A DNA stretch of 38,341 bases from an uncultured Candidatus Melainabacteria bacterium (GTDB taxonomy: Bacteria > Cyanobacteriota > Vampirovibrionia > Gastranaerophilales > Gastranaerophilaceae), in NCBI GenBank assembly GCA_949741915.1, contig CATJOM010000085.1, forward strand, positions 1 to 38,341, in the 5' to 3' direction. Each line of letters starts with the position of its first letter. Position 1 is the stretch's first letter. This document shows, one piece after another, positions 7,763-16,393 of this stretch. Under the pieces are notes generated by a model. It saw only the letters and a program-made list of their open reading frames with translations, made no database searches and was not told where the DNA came from. A program made the position numbers and the translations under genes.

Positions 7763-8119
7763 ATGGATTCAACAGTGCAAAACGGTTTAGTGGTATTGAT
7801 TTACACATCATCAATTTTACTTGTGTTAATAGCGGTATTCTTAATAAAATTAATACACACCTCCACCAAACTGGCAAAAACACTGTCAAAAACCTCTGAA
7901 ATGATAAATAAAGAGCTGGAGCCCACTCTCATTGAACTAAAAGAAACCCTGGGCTCAATAAATTCAATCGCCAAAAATACCGACGAGCAGATTGAAAAAG
8001 CAAAAGGCGCATTTGACAAGGTTATGGGCGTACCCTTTAGAATCGGACAAAAAATGCGCGGACTGTTTTCGGGCTTGAAAGAAGGCCTTATGACCGGTAT
8101 AAAATTATTTAGAAGATAA
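7763..8119 (+). CDS. DUF948-like membrane protein
   Basis: 118 aa. One N-terminal membrane helix (LVVLIYTSSILLVLIAVFLI), then a long coiled-coil-like helix (STKLAKTLSKTSEMINKEL and onward), ending in a basic tail (GIKLFRR). The pattern fits DUF948 proteins, which commonly lie beside YtxH genes. It probably forms a membrane-attached coiled-coil partner of the two flanking YtxH proteins. The assignment rests on layout and neighbours more than on diagnostic residues. Confidence 0.65.
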   Translation: MDSTVQNGLVVLIYTSSILLVLIAVFLIKLIHTSTKLAKTLSKTSEMINKELEPTLIELKETLGSINSIAKNTDEQIEKAKGAFDKVMGVPFRIGQKMRGLFSGLKEGLMTGIKLFRR

Positions 8120-8138
8120 AAGAAAGGAATAAAAAATT

Positions 8139-8405
8139 ATGTCAGTAGGAAAATTTGTAGTAGGATTCGTGGTAGGCAGCGTTGTAGGCTCAGTTATAGG
8201 CGTTTTGCTTGCTCCTCAATCTGGCGAAGAAACACGCGAAAAAATTTCTAAAACCACCAAAGATGCCGTAGATAAAGCTTCTTACGCTGTTAAAGAAATT
8301 CAAGAAAAGGCTGATGATATGGTTTCTGAAGTTCAAAAAAAAGGTGAAGAAATCATTGATAGAATTCAAGGCCTCATAAATAAACAAAAAGAAGGTCAAA
8401 ATTAA
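8139..8405 (+). CDS. YtxH-domain membrane-anchored protein (second copy)
   Basis: 88 aa. The glycine-zipper membrane segment FVVGFVVGSVVGSVIGVLLAPQ is followed by the YtxH signature APQSGEETREKI and a helical, heptad-like tail. It is a paralogue of the protein at 7437-7745 with the same hinge (LLAPxSGEE against LYAPKPGKE). Third gene of the operon. The AAAGGAA ribosome-binding site is clear, and a strong terminator follows 22 nt after the stop. Confidence 0.88.
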   Translation: MSVGKFVVGFVVGSVVGSVIGVLLAPQSGEETREKISKTTKDAVDKASYAVKEIQEKADDMVSEVQKKGEEIIDRIQGLINKQKEGQN

Positions 8406-8426
8406 TTCACCGCATTTAAATTTATT

Positions 8427-8460
8427 AAAACACCCTAAATGCTTATGCTTAGGGTGTTTT
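8427..8460 (+). terminator. Strong rho-independent terminator of the YtxH operon
   Basis: AAAACACCCTAA (8427-8438) pairs perfectly with TTAGGGTGTTTT (8449-8460) around a 10-nt loop, giving a 12-bp stem that ends in its own T run. Confidence 0.9.
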
Positions 8461-8822
8461 GGTTTGTAATAACAGATAAAAAATAGTAACGGCAAGCCTT
8501 TAGGGGAAATGGTTTCTTTAAAAATGCAACAGTGATATAGCAAGACATATGACAAACGGCAAAAAACAATATTGACAAGCATTTTATTTTTTTCAAACAG
8601 CCACAATACAAGCTAATTAACTGTTAATAGAATATAGCAACACAAAAAGCAAGGCAATGCAAGGACTTTTGCCAAAGTTTAAAAATCGTTTTCATCACGT
8701 ATAAAAAATCTAAGGCCGAAAACCCTTAAAAACAATGAAATTGAGACATTTTAATACGTTATTTTGCACATTTTTTGAAAAATAAAAATTTTAACCCATG
8801 GAAATAAAAGCACCCCAATGTT
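8461..8822. other. Intergenic region without recognised gene
   Basis: It separates the YtxH operon from the convergent MerR gene. I see no reading frame with a ribosome-binding site and no tRNA or strong hairpin. Confidence 0.5.
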
Positions 8823-9233
8823 TTACAAGGTCTCAAAGATGCCAAGAATATCGTCATTATAGCGTTTAAGGTTGTTTGTAATCTCTGTATCGCTTATTCC
8901 AATTGATTTTACCATGTCTTTAATAAGCTCAAGCCCGAGTTCAGGCTTCAAACGGCCTTTTTCTAAAAATTTTAAAATTAATTTTACGCCATTCAAATTT
9001 ATAAAAAGCCCGCGTGTCAGGTATAGTATGATTTTTGCACGTGCAAAATCTTCATCAGTATAGCCTCTTCTATTGGTATCACTGCGTTTCGGGCATAAAA
9101 TTCCTTCCTTATCATATATTCTTAAAGTTTGAACATTTACACGCAGCATTTCAGAAAATTTACCAATTTTATAAAATTTGTTTTTTTGGCAGTCAAATTT
9201 TAAATTATTTAAATTTTCATTTGATTTTGACAC
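8823..9233 (-). CDS. MerR-family transcription regulator
   Basis: 136 aa. Residues 19-85 form the MerR winged helix: FYKIGKFSEMLRVNVQTLRIYDKEGIL, then RRGYTDEDFARAKIILYL. The next stretch, TRGLFINLNGVKLILKFLE, has the spacing of the HspR subgroup (ELGVNLAGV.. ILE). The C-terminal 45 residues are helical with no Cys pair for metal binding. The start is GTG, overlapping the TAG stop of rimO as TAGTG with GGTGA just before, so translation is coupled to rimO. No dnaK or other heat-shock gene is nearby, so an HspR role is only suggested. Confidence 0.8.
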   Translation of the reverse strand: MSKSNENLNNLKFDCQKNKFYKIGKFSEMLRVNVQTLRIYDKEGILCPKRSDTNRRGYTDEDFARAKIILYLTRGLFINLNGVKLILKFLEKGRLKPELGLELIKDMVKSIGISDTEITNNLKRYNDDILGIFETL

Positions 9234-10555
9234 TAAATTTCACCATACAAATCATAATCAGTAAAATCTGTGATTTTAACATCCCAGATATCACCTGGCA
9301 CAAGGATTTTTGAATTGTCCGAATTTCTTGCATAAACTAAGCCGTCTACGTCAGGGGCATCTCTATAGCTTCTCAGTACAACAATATTATCATCCCTTAT
9401 TTGCTCTACAATGCAAGGAATTTGTCTGCCTAAAAGCCCTTTATTTATTGAATTTGAAATATTTTTTTGCAAATTTAAAATCTCATGCTTTCTTGCCTTC
9501 TTTGTCTTTGCAGGAATTTGCGGTTTTAAATTATACGCATATGTGCCTTTTTCTCTTGAAAATTCAAACACTCCAAGCCTGTCAAAACAGGCTTTTTCAA
9601 CAAAATTATACAAATGTTCAAAATGCTCTTCGCTCTCAGTAGGATAACCGGTAATCAAAGTTGTCCTGAGGCAAACATCTTTTATACTGGCTCTAATTTT
9701 TTCAATAAACGCCAAAACATCAATCACAGGGCGCCTCATAGCTTTTAAAACATCAGGATGAGAATGTTGAAGAGGAATGTCAACATATTTTACAACCTTA
9801 TCAAGCGTTGCAATTGCATTAATTAAATCATCGTTAAAATTTACCGGATAAGTATACAAAACTCTTATCCAGCCAAGGTTTTCAATATCATTCAGCTTAC
9901 CTAAAAGTTCAGATAGCACAGGCTTTTTATATAAATCCACACCATAGCTTGATGTATCCTGGGCAATAAGTATAATCTCTGAAACACCTTTATCAGCAAG
10001 GGTTTTTGCTTCTTTGACGATGGCTTCCATTGGTCTTGAAACAAAAGGGCCTCTGAGTTTTGGGATAACGCAGTATCCACAGGAATAATCACACCCCTCG
10101 GCTATTTTTATGTACGAGCTGGAACCTACTGTAATCTGTGCCCTCTCTATATGCTCAGGATACTTACAAATAGGATTATCCAAAACCAAGATATTATCAA
10201 AATTTTTGGATTTTTCGCCCTGAATAAGTTCAGCAACTTTTTCAATCTCAGAAGTTCCAACAAAACCAACAGCCTCTGGTATCAAGGCCTTAAGCTCAGC
10301 GGCATACTTTTGCGGAAGGCACCCTGCAATAATTACCTTTTTTTTTGCAGCAATCATATCAAAAATACTTGAAATGCTTTCCTTTTCGGCATCATGTATA
10401 AATGAGCATGTATTCACAATAACATAATTAACATTATCATCATATGCATCAAGCGTTATCTCATATCCCTTTTTTTGAAGCAAACCCAGCATAAGCTCAG
10501 TATCTACAAGGTTTTTAGCACATCCATGATGAATAATCGCAATTTTTTCAGGCAT
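9233..10555 (-). CDS. rimO: Ribosomal protein S12 methylthiotransferase RimO
   Basis: 440 aa, the usual length. RimO adds a methylthio group to the conserved Asp of ribosomal protein S12 using two [4Fe-4S] clusters. The N-terminal MTTase domain has its three Cys in HHGCAKNLVD (C12), VNTCSF (C50) and IAGCLPQ (C79). The radical SAM cluster is C155, C159, C162 in GCDYSCGYC, followed by PKLRGPFVSRP. A C-terminal TRAM-type beta region ends the protein. The CAKNLVD signature separates RimO from MiaB. It starts 3 nt after the GT-C-like gene and overlaps the MerR gene, so the three are one operon. Confidence 0.95.
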   Translation of the reverse strand: MPEKIAIIHHGCAKNLVDTELMLGLLQKKGYEITLDAYDDNVNYVIVNTCSFIHDAEKESISSIFDMIAAKKKVIIAGCLPQKYAAELKALIPEAVGFVGTSEIEKVAELIQGEKSKNFDNILVLDNPICKYPEHIERAQITVGSSSYIKIAEGCDYSCGYCVIPKLRGPFVSRPMEAIVKEAKTLADKGVSEIILIAQDTSSYGVDLYKKPVLSELLGKLNDIENLGWIRVLYTYPVNFNDDLINAIATLDKVVKYVDIPLQHSHPDVLKAMRRPVIDVLAFIEKIRASIKDVCLRTTLITGYPTESEEHFEHLYNFVEKACFDRLGVFEFSREKGTYAYNLKPQIPAKTKKARKHEILNLQKNISNSINKGLLGRQIPCIVEQIRDDNIVVLRSYRDAPDVDGLVYARNSDNSKILVPGDIWDVKITDFTDYDLYGEI

Positions 10556-10558
10556 ATT

Positions 10559-12295
10559 TTAGTCATTCCTTTCGAAAAGAAGCATCATAAAGAGTGCAGG
10601 ATTGGTTTTGCTGCCGAATGTACGTCTGAAAGTATATTTTTCACTGATTATTTCACATAATCTATGGCCATAATCCTTGCACAAAAAGGGTTTAGCATAA
10701 TCAGCAGTATTCCTGTTTGTAACAAGAACGTATTTAGGCAAATCAGCCAAGAAACCTTTAAGAAGATAATCTTCACCATAAGCATCAAAATCAAGAGGAA
10801 TAAAACTTGTATTAAAATACTTATAGTCCTTTCTGAATGCAAAATTTAAAAACAATCCTTCTGGAAGAATTAGAAAATCTTCATCTTCCTTCAAATTATA
10901 AAAAAACGGCAGTGATTCTGCAATAGCAGGTGCAGTCAGGCTTTCAACATAAATCGTACCAGATGGAGTTTTGATAGGAAACTTAACTTCGCCAAATATT
11001 AGCTGCGTATTGATACTTAAAAACAAGACAAATAAAACTAGATTAATAAGCCCTATTCCAGTCTTTGTCTCTTTTGGGGCGCCTTTAAACATTATAGATA
11101 ATACTACACAAGTAGCAAGGAAAACTATTGGAATATAATAAGTACCATATACTCCAGGATCAAGCATAAAAAATGATTTAAACGATACTAAAATTGCAAA
11201 CAAAATAAAAACATATTGTTCAATCTCAAAATTAGAAAGTGCCAAAAACCTCTTTTGAATAAAAAGGCGGACAAGTTTATACAAAATATAAAAAACAAGC
11301 AGAAGAGGTAAAAGTGCAAACATGGTCTGATTTTTAAGGACAATCGGACTTAAGGCAGCAAGGCAAAATGCTGCAATTAGAAGAAAAATAGCATATCTTC
11401 CTAATTTATTTTTTATTCTTGCAGAATAAAAGCCTATTCCAAAAATCAGAGTGAATGTTAATAAATACTTAACAAAATGAGGAAACAAGAAATTAATTTT
11501 TTTAAAACTAAAAATATATCCAGTATAATTTGAATAAAAATAAGCAAGCGAAGGCGAATGCGCCATATTAGACATCATTTTAAAATTAAATAATAGATTG
11601 GAAAGGTGAACACCCTGAAAAAGCATTATTAGCAAGATAAGAAAAAATGGTGCAAAAAATACTAGGCAAAATTTAAAAATGTTTGCAATGCCAAGATTCT
11701 TTCTGTAAAGAAAAGCGACACTTGCAAGAATTAAAATACATGGTGCAAAATCATACTTAGAAAGCACACACAATGATAAAAACAGAGCACTTAAATACAA
11801 ATACTTAGTCTCTTTTTTTTCTATATATTTTAATATAAAAAATATATAGACCATAGAAAATGCAAGTGCATAAACCATGGCATATGAATATGGGAAAATA
11901 AAATTAGTAATAACAGGTTTATATATGCAAGTAAAAAGCATTGCAAGAGAAAAAATTAAGCTGCATTTTGCACCAAGGAAGCGCTTAGCAATCAAATACC
12001 CAAACACAAGAAACACATACGAAGCAAATGCACCAAGGAAATACATAACATTTAAATGTGGCCCAAAAACTTTAAGTACAAAAGCGTTTAAGTAATATGG
12101 CAAAGGCCCGTAAATGCAGATTAAATCTTTAAATAAAATCTTGCCGAGATACGCCATACTATATGGAATAAAAGCCTCTCTACCACTATCAACAATAGGA
12201 TTTCCAAACCTGCCCCAAAAAATAGCAGTAAAAACTATGTAAACAATTGTTAAGATGACAAAATATATATTCTGTTCTTTTTTAAACCAATTCAT
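10559..12295 (-). CDS. Multi-spanning membrane protein, GT-C glycosyltransferase-like
   Basis: 578 aa. About ten to twelve hydrophobic helices are visible from residue 10 to 430, then a soluble C-terminal domain of about 130 residues. The first extracytoplasmic loop holds NPIVDSGREAFIPYSM followed by YGPLPYYLNA. An Asp-containing first loop of this kind is typical of GT-C enzymes that use a lipid-linked sugar (ArnT/PMT superfamily). A role in transferring a sugar to an envelope lipid or protein is inferred; no close family is recognised. The ribosome-binding site before 12295 is weak. rimO begins 3 nt after its stop, so they are co-transcribed. Confidence 0.6.
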   Translation of the reverse strand: MNWFKKEQNIYFVILTIVYIVFTAIFWGRFGNPIVDSGREAFIPYSMAYLGKILFKDLICIYGPLPYYLNAFVLKVFGPHLNVMYFLGAFASYVFLVFGYLIAKRFLGAKCSLIFSLAMLFTCIYKPVITNFIFPYSYAMVYALAFSMVYIFFILKYIEKKETKYLYLSALFLSLCVLSKYDFAPCILILASVAFLYRKNLGIANIFKFCLVFFAPFFLILLIMLFQGVHLSNLLFNFKMMSNMAHSPSLAYFYSNYTGYIFSFKKINFLFPHFVKYLLTFTLIFGIGFYSARIKNKLGRYAIFLLIAAFCLAALSPIVLKNQTMFALLPLLLVFYILYKLVRLFIQKRFLALSNFEIEQYVFILFAILVSFKSFFMLDPGVYGTYYIPIVFLATCVVLSIMFKGAPKETKTGIGLINLVLFVLFLSINTQLIFGEVKFPIKTPSGTIYVESLTAPAIAESLPFFYNLKEDEDFLILPEGLFLNFAFRKDYKYFNTSFIPLDFDAYGEDYLLKGFLADLPKYVLVTNRNTADYAKPFLCKDYGHRLCEIISEKYTFRRTFGSKTNPALFMMLLFERND

Positions 12296-12375
12296 AAAAA
12301 AATTTTACACCCAGGATCTTAAAAAAGGCAATTTTTGTAACATTTTTGTTTTTATTATTTTAGAAGGAAAGAATT

Positions 12376-12927
12376 ATGTATTTACCAAATTCAATCGAAA
12401 GATGCACAACAATAGTGGGATATGACCCATATGCATTCATTATGGACAGGCCCAGCAACCTAAAAATCCGCAAGATGAAAAGCCCGTATGACACAGGTAT
12501 TGACTATTTTTCAAAAGAGCCAGCGCCAGGAAGCAAAGAAGAAACCCAAAACAATATTAAAAAATCAAAAATTGTGAAGCTTTTAAAAATAGGAGGAGCA
12601 ATTTTAGCAGCAGCAGCGCTTTTTGTTGGAATTAAAAATCAAAAACACACAGCAGGCACAGGCAATGCAAACAAAGAAGGGTTTTTTGCAAAGGCCAAAG
12701 ATTTTATGAATAATAAACTGGAATCATTCAAAAGCCACTTTAAAAAAGAATCTTCCGCCAATGAGGCAGAAAATACCAACAAAGAAGGATTTTTCAAAAA
12801 AGCTAAAAACTTTATGGACAATAAAATAGAATCAATCAAAAATCATTTCAAAAAAGAACCCCAAAACAATAACACCAATACCGATGAAACCATTGATTTT
12901 GATATTGATGACTTTTTAGATGACTAA
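12376..12927 (+). CDS. Unknown membrane protein with internal duplication
   Basis: 183 aa. Residues 1-60 are polar. Residues 66-86 (IVKLLKIGGAILAAAALFVG) form one membrane helix. Then come two copies of a 27-residue unit: NKEGFFAKAKDFMNNKLES (from N99) and NKEGFFKKAKNFMDNKIES (from N135), period 36 residues. Each copy is an amphipathic basic helix ending in HFKKE. The C-terminus is acidic (IDFDIDDFLDD). AAGGAAAG precedes the ATG. Family not recognised. The basic amphipathic repeats could lie on a membrane or bind nucleic acid; this is a guess. Confidence 0.65.
   Translation: MYLPNSIERCTTIVGYDPYAFIMDRPSNLKIRKMKSPYDTGIDYFSKEPAPGSKEETQNNIKKSKIVKLLKIGGAILAAAALFVGIKNQKHTAGTGNANKEGFFAKAKDFMNNKLESFKSHFKKESSANEAENTNKEGFFKKAKNFMDNKIESIKNHFKKEPQNNNTNTDETIDFDIDDFLDD
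12670..12858 (+). repeat. In-frame tandem duplication
   Basis: Two copies (12670-12750 and 12778-12858) encode near-identical 27-residue helices. They share AACAAAGAAGG at their start, and most differences are third-base or conservative, indicating a duplication kept under selection. Confidence 0.7.
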
Positions 12928-12976
12928 GATTCATAAAACAATTGCAAATAATAATAAAAACATTATTATATAAATT

Positions 12977-13570
12977 ATGAAGCATTTTTTTATTGTATTC
13001 TTTTTTATACTAACAATCAGCGTGCAATACTGTTTTGCAGCCGATGATATGACAGATTTAGACTATGAATTTATTGATAATGCTTTTTCAAACCCAAACC
13101 CCACAACAAACAAACAGTTTGAAGAGGTTATGAAACGCTATGAAAACAAAGAACCAAATGGAATATTTTATAAAATCAAGAAATTTTTTAACAGGGATAA
13201 TCCAGAATACGATAAAAATTTCAAAAAAATGTATGAAGCACCAAACAATCAGCCTTTAAGAATAAAAGATGCCCCCGAAAATAAACCTTATGTTACAATT
13301 GGGGCAAATTTTTATGACTCTAAAGACAATATGATTCAGGCAGGACATTATCAAGCTGATTACAAAGAAGAAAATGGCAGCTATACAATTACACTTTTGC
13401 AGGGCACCACAAGAATTGTTGACATAAAAGCCATACCCTATGAAGACGACTGGGAAGCCCCTGCGGTTATCTACTGCAGAACCGAAAAAGTACAGGATGA
13501 TTTAATCAGGATAATATATTCAAACCTTGATTTAACAATTCAGGGATATATAAGGTTGAATAAAGAATAG
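12977..13570 (+). CDS. Exported protein of unknown function
   Basis: 197 aa. Residues 1-21 are a signal peptide (FFIVFFFILTISV core, cut after CFA). The mature part has a helical N-terminal half with charged residues (KQFEEVMKRYENKEP) and a beta-rich C-terminal half (VTIGANFYDSKDN, GSYTITLLQGTTRIVDIKA, LIRIIYSNLDLTIQGYI). No family recognised. It follows the repeat protein at 12376 by 49 nt. No Shine-Dalgarno is visible; a TATATAAA stretch ends 2 nt before the ATG, so the message may be leaderless. Confidence 0.7.
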   Translation: MKHFFIVFFFILTISVQYCFAADDMTDLDYEFIDNAFSNPNPTTNKQFEEVMKRYENKEPNGIFYKIKKFFNRDNPEYDKNFKKMYEAPNNQPLRIKDAPENKPYVTIGANFYDSKDNMIQAGHYQADYKEENGSYTITLLQGTTRIVDIKAIPYEDDWEAPAVIYCRTEKVQDDLIRIIYSNLDLTIQGYIRLNKE

Positions 13571-13638
13571 GACAAGTAACCAAATTTAAAGCATTGTGTA
13601 AAACTTAAATCGAGAAAAGCACAATTTGCAAAAAACTT

Positions 13639-15291
13639 TTAGCTAAGCAGCATTGGCTGATTTGCATTAATTTTTAGCTGTTTACTTTTATTTTTCTGCT
13701 GGGCGGCTGCTGAAATCAGTCCTACAAACAATGGATGAGGCTCCTCTGGTCTTGATTTAAACTCTGGATGAAACTGAGAAGCAACAAACCAGTCATTCTT
13801 GGGATACTCAATCATTTCGGCCAAAAGCCCATCAGGAGAAGTGCCCGAAAAGACAAGGCCAGCATCCTCAATTTGTTTTTTATATTCATTATTCACTTCA
13901 TAGCGATGCCTGTGTCGCTCTGATACAACGCTAGTACCATATGCTTCTCGTGCCTTGCTGCCTTCTTTTAGATGACATGGGTATGCCCCAAGGCGCATAG
14001 TACCGCCATAGCCTGCGACATCTTTCTGTTCAATCATTAAATCAATCACGGGATATTTTGTATTCTCAGCAAATTCGGTACTATTGGCATTTTCTATACC
14101 CAAGACATTTCTTGCATATTCAATTACAGCACACTGCATGCCAAGACAAAGACCTAAAAACGGTAGATTGTTTTCTCTAGCATACCTTATAACATTTAAT
14201 TTGCCTTCAATGCCTCTGACGCCAAAACCGCCAGGCACAACAAGCGCATCAACATCGCTAAGCATTTCCTTTGCATCATCCATGGTAAGACATTTTTCAG
14301 AAGCAAGCCATTTAATTTCAAGCTTGCAATCATGAATAAGACAAGCATGCTTTAAGGATTCTACCACTGAAATATAAGCATCATTCAAGTCAGTGTATTT
14401 GCCTGCAAGAGCAACCTTGAGTGAATCTTTGGGATGTTTAATTTTGCATACAAGTTTCTCCCAGTTTGAAATATCTGGAGTTTTATCCTCCATTTGAAGC
14501 TGTTTTAAAATCACGCCGGCAAGATTTTGCGCCTCAAGCGCCAGAGGAACTTCGTATATTGAATCCATATCTTTACATTCAATAACACAATCTTTCTGAA
14601 CCGAGCAAAAAAGCGCAATCTTATCCCTTTCGGATTTTGAAATGGTCTGTTGTGTACGGCATACAAGAACCTCTGGCTGTATACCATAACTTCTTAACGA
14701 ATAAACACTATGTTGCGAGGGCTTAGTTTTTAATTCACCAGATGTTGGAAGGTAAGGAAGCAAAGTAACATGAATAGATAAAGAATTACCAATGCCCTCT
14801 TCTGCCCTAAATTGCCTTATAGCCTCAATAAATGGTAGACTCTCAATATCACCTATTGTTCCGCCAATTTCTGCAATTAAAAAATCAGGCTCAAACTTCT
14901 TGGCACATGTTTGAATTCTTGCTTTAATCTCATTTGTTATATGCGGAATAGTTTGAACTGTAGCGCCAAGGTATTCTCCGCGCCTCTCTTTATCTATAAC
15001 TGTTTGATAAATACTACCAGATGTAACATTATTTATCTGATGCAAAGATGTATTTGTAAAGCGTTCATAATGCCCTAAATCAAGGTCTGTTTCAGCACCA
15101 TCATCCGTTACAAAAACCTCTCCATGTTGAAAAGGGCTCATGGTGCCAGGGTCAACATTTATATACGGGTCAAATTTTTGAATCGTTACAGAAAAGCCTC
15201 TAGCTCTTAAAAGCCTCCCAAGGCTAGCAGCAACAATTCCCTTACCTAATGAACTAACTACACCGCCCGTAATAAAAATATACTTTGTCAT
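13639..15291 (-). CDS. pyrG: CTP synthase
   Basis: 550 aa, the normal length. It makes CTP from UTP, ATP and glutamine. The N-terminal synthetase domain opens with KYIFITGGVVSSLGKG (P-loop) and continues with QKFDPYINVDPGTMSPFQHGEV and the DDGAETDLDLGHYERF Mg/UTP site. The C-terminal class I glutamine amidotransferase has FLGLCLGMQ with the nucleophile Cys, and the His-Glu pair in QFHPEF. GGAAGGAA lies upstream of the ATG. gatC lies 61 nt upstream on the same strand and the two probably share the promoter before gatC. All key residues seem present. Confidence 0.98.
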   Translation of the reverse strand: MTKYIFITGGVVSSLGKGIVAASLGRLLRARGFSVTIQKFDPYINVDPGTMSPFQHGEVFVTDDGAETDLDLGHYERFTNTSLHQINNVTSGSIYQTVIDKERRGEYLGATVQTIPHITNEIKARIQTCAKKFEPDFLIAEIGGTIGDIESLPFIEAIRQFRAEEGIGNSLSIHVTLLPYLPTSGELKTKPSQHSVYSLRSYGIQPEVLVCRTQQTISKSERDKIALFCSVQKDCVIECKDMDSIYEVPLALEAQNLAGVILKQLQMEDKTPDISNWEKLVCKIKHPKDSLKVALAGKYTDLNDAYISVVESLKHACLIHDCKLEIKWLASEKCLTMDDAKEMLSDVDALVVPGGFGVRGIEGKLNVIRYARENNLPFLGLCLGMQCAVIEYARNVLGIENANSTEFAENTKYPVIDLMIEQKDVAGYGGTMRLGAYPCHLKEGSKAREAYGTSVVSERHRHRYEVNNEYKKQIEDAGLVFSGTSPDGLLAEMIEYPKNDWFVASQFHPEFKSRPEEPHPLFVGLISAAAQQKNKSKQLKINANQPMLLS

Positions 15292-15352
15292 TGATTAATT
15301 CCTTCCTTCCCACTTTATCCCTTTTTACCTTATAAAATTTAAGGCTCCCGTA

Positions 15353-15634
15353 TTAATTAATTTTGGGAACCTTAAAAAAATCACCTTCGACATCCGGAGC
15401 ATTTGACATAAGCTCCACTTTGCTTACTTCATAAGTTTCAATATCTTCCCGCATCACATTCGAAAAATCAATGGAATGATTCATAGGCTCAACGCCAGAT
15501 GTATCAACCTCATTCATCATCTCAACATATTTTAAGATATCACCAAGCTGTTTTGAAAATTTAACCTTTTCATCCTCATCTAATTCAAGCCTAGCTAGCT
15601 TTGCAACGTGTTCAACATCTTTAGTTTCAATCAT
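15353..15634 (-). CDS. gatC: Asp/Glu-tRNA amidotransferase subunit C
   Basis: 93 aa, typical for GatC. It stabilises the GatAB complex that amidates Glu-tRNA(Gln) and Asp-tRNA(Asn). The family text is clear: VEHVAKLARLELDEDE, FSKQLGDILKYVEMMNEVDTSGVEP, then MREDI and DFFKVPKI at the end. AAGGA before the ATG. gatA and gatB are not in the window. It precedes pyrG. Presence of GatC fits a lineage that makes Gln-tRNA or Asn-tRNA by the indirect route. Confidence 0.95.
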   Translation of the reverse strand: MIETKDVEHVAKLARLELDEDEKVKFSKQLGDILKYVEMMNEVDTSGVEPMNHSIDFSNVMREDIETYEVSKVELMSNAPDVEGDFFKVPKIN

Positions 15635-15662
15635 AATTAAAAATCCTTAATCCTTAAATATA

Positions 15663-15691
15663 ATTAAACACAAAACCGAAAAAATTGTAAA
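15663..15691 (-). promoter_or_regulatory. Promoter of gatC-pyrG
   Basis: On the minus strand TTTACA (plus 15686-15691) and TTTAAT (plus 15663-15668) are 17 nt apart, about 30 nt before the gatC ATG. Confidence 0.5.
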
Positions 15692-15741
15692 TAGAATGTA
15701 AAGAATAAATAAATTAAGTGAATTTAAGCTATAATTAAGAA

Positions 15742-16389
15742 ATGGAAAAAAAGAATATACTGATAGTTGAAGACCATGCACTGACACGTTTTGCACTCTC
15801 GGCTTCACTAAAAGATGAAGACTTTATTGAGAATATCTTTGAGGCAAAAGAAGCATATGAAGCCTATACAATTTTATCCAAAAATAAAATTGATGTTATT
15901 TTAATGGACTTAGGACTACCGGGGGTTGACGGAATTAGTGCAACTATTGAAATAAAAAAGAAATATCCTGACATAAAAGTAATCATAATAACCTCACATA
16001 ATGAAGAAAGAGAGGTACAAAAATGTATGCAGGCTGGAATAAGCGCATATTGTTCCAAAGACATTAAGCCGGATAAACTCATAAGACTTATTCAGGATGT
16101 GATAAATGGCGCCATCTGGTTTGATTCAAACATTGCAAAATATGTACTAAATATGACAAGAACAAACAAAGAAGACTTTAGAAAAGAAACTTCATATAGC
16201 TTAACAAGCAAGGAAATGATGGTCTTAAACCTTATAAGCGAAGGGTATTCAAACCAGGATATAGCAAAAAAACTTGATATATCAGTAAACACAACAAAAG
16301 TACACGTTTGCAGCATTTTACAAAAATTGTCAGTAGATGATAGAACACAGGCTGCTGTTAAAGCACTTAAAGAAAATATTACAGGATAA
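15742..16389 (+). CDS. Response regulator, NarL/FixJ type
   Basis: 215 aa. Receiver domain at residues 4-120 with acidic pocket E10-D11, phospho-acceptor D56 in LMDLGLPGVDG and the switch Lys in CSKD. LuxR-type HTH at about 150-212: LTSKEMMVLNLISEGYSNQDIAKKL, then NTTKVHVCSILQKL. It is a DNA-binding response regulator of a two-component pathway. No histidine kinase is in the window, so the partner is elsewhere. TATAAT (15730-15735) ends 6 nt before the ATG with no Shine-Dalgarno, so the mRNA may be leaderless. The second regulator starts 5 nt after this stop, so they are an operon. Confidence 0.92.
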   Translation: MEKKNILIVEDHALTRFALSASLKDEDFIENIFEAKEAYEAYTILSKNKIDVILMDLGLPGVDGISATIEIKKKYPDIKVIIITSHNEEREVQKCMQAGISAYCSKDIKPDKLIRLIQDVINGAIWFDSNIAKYVLNMTRTNKEDFRKETSYSLTSKEMMVLNLISEGYSNQDIAKKLDISVNTTKVHVCSILQKLSVDDRTQAAVKALKENITG

Positions 16390-16393
16390 AAAT

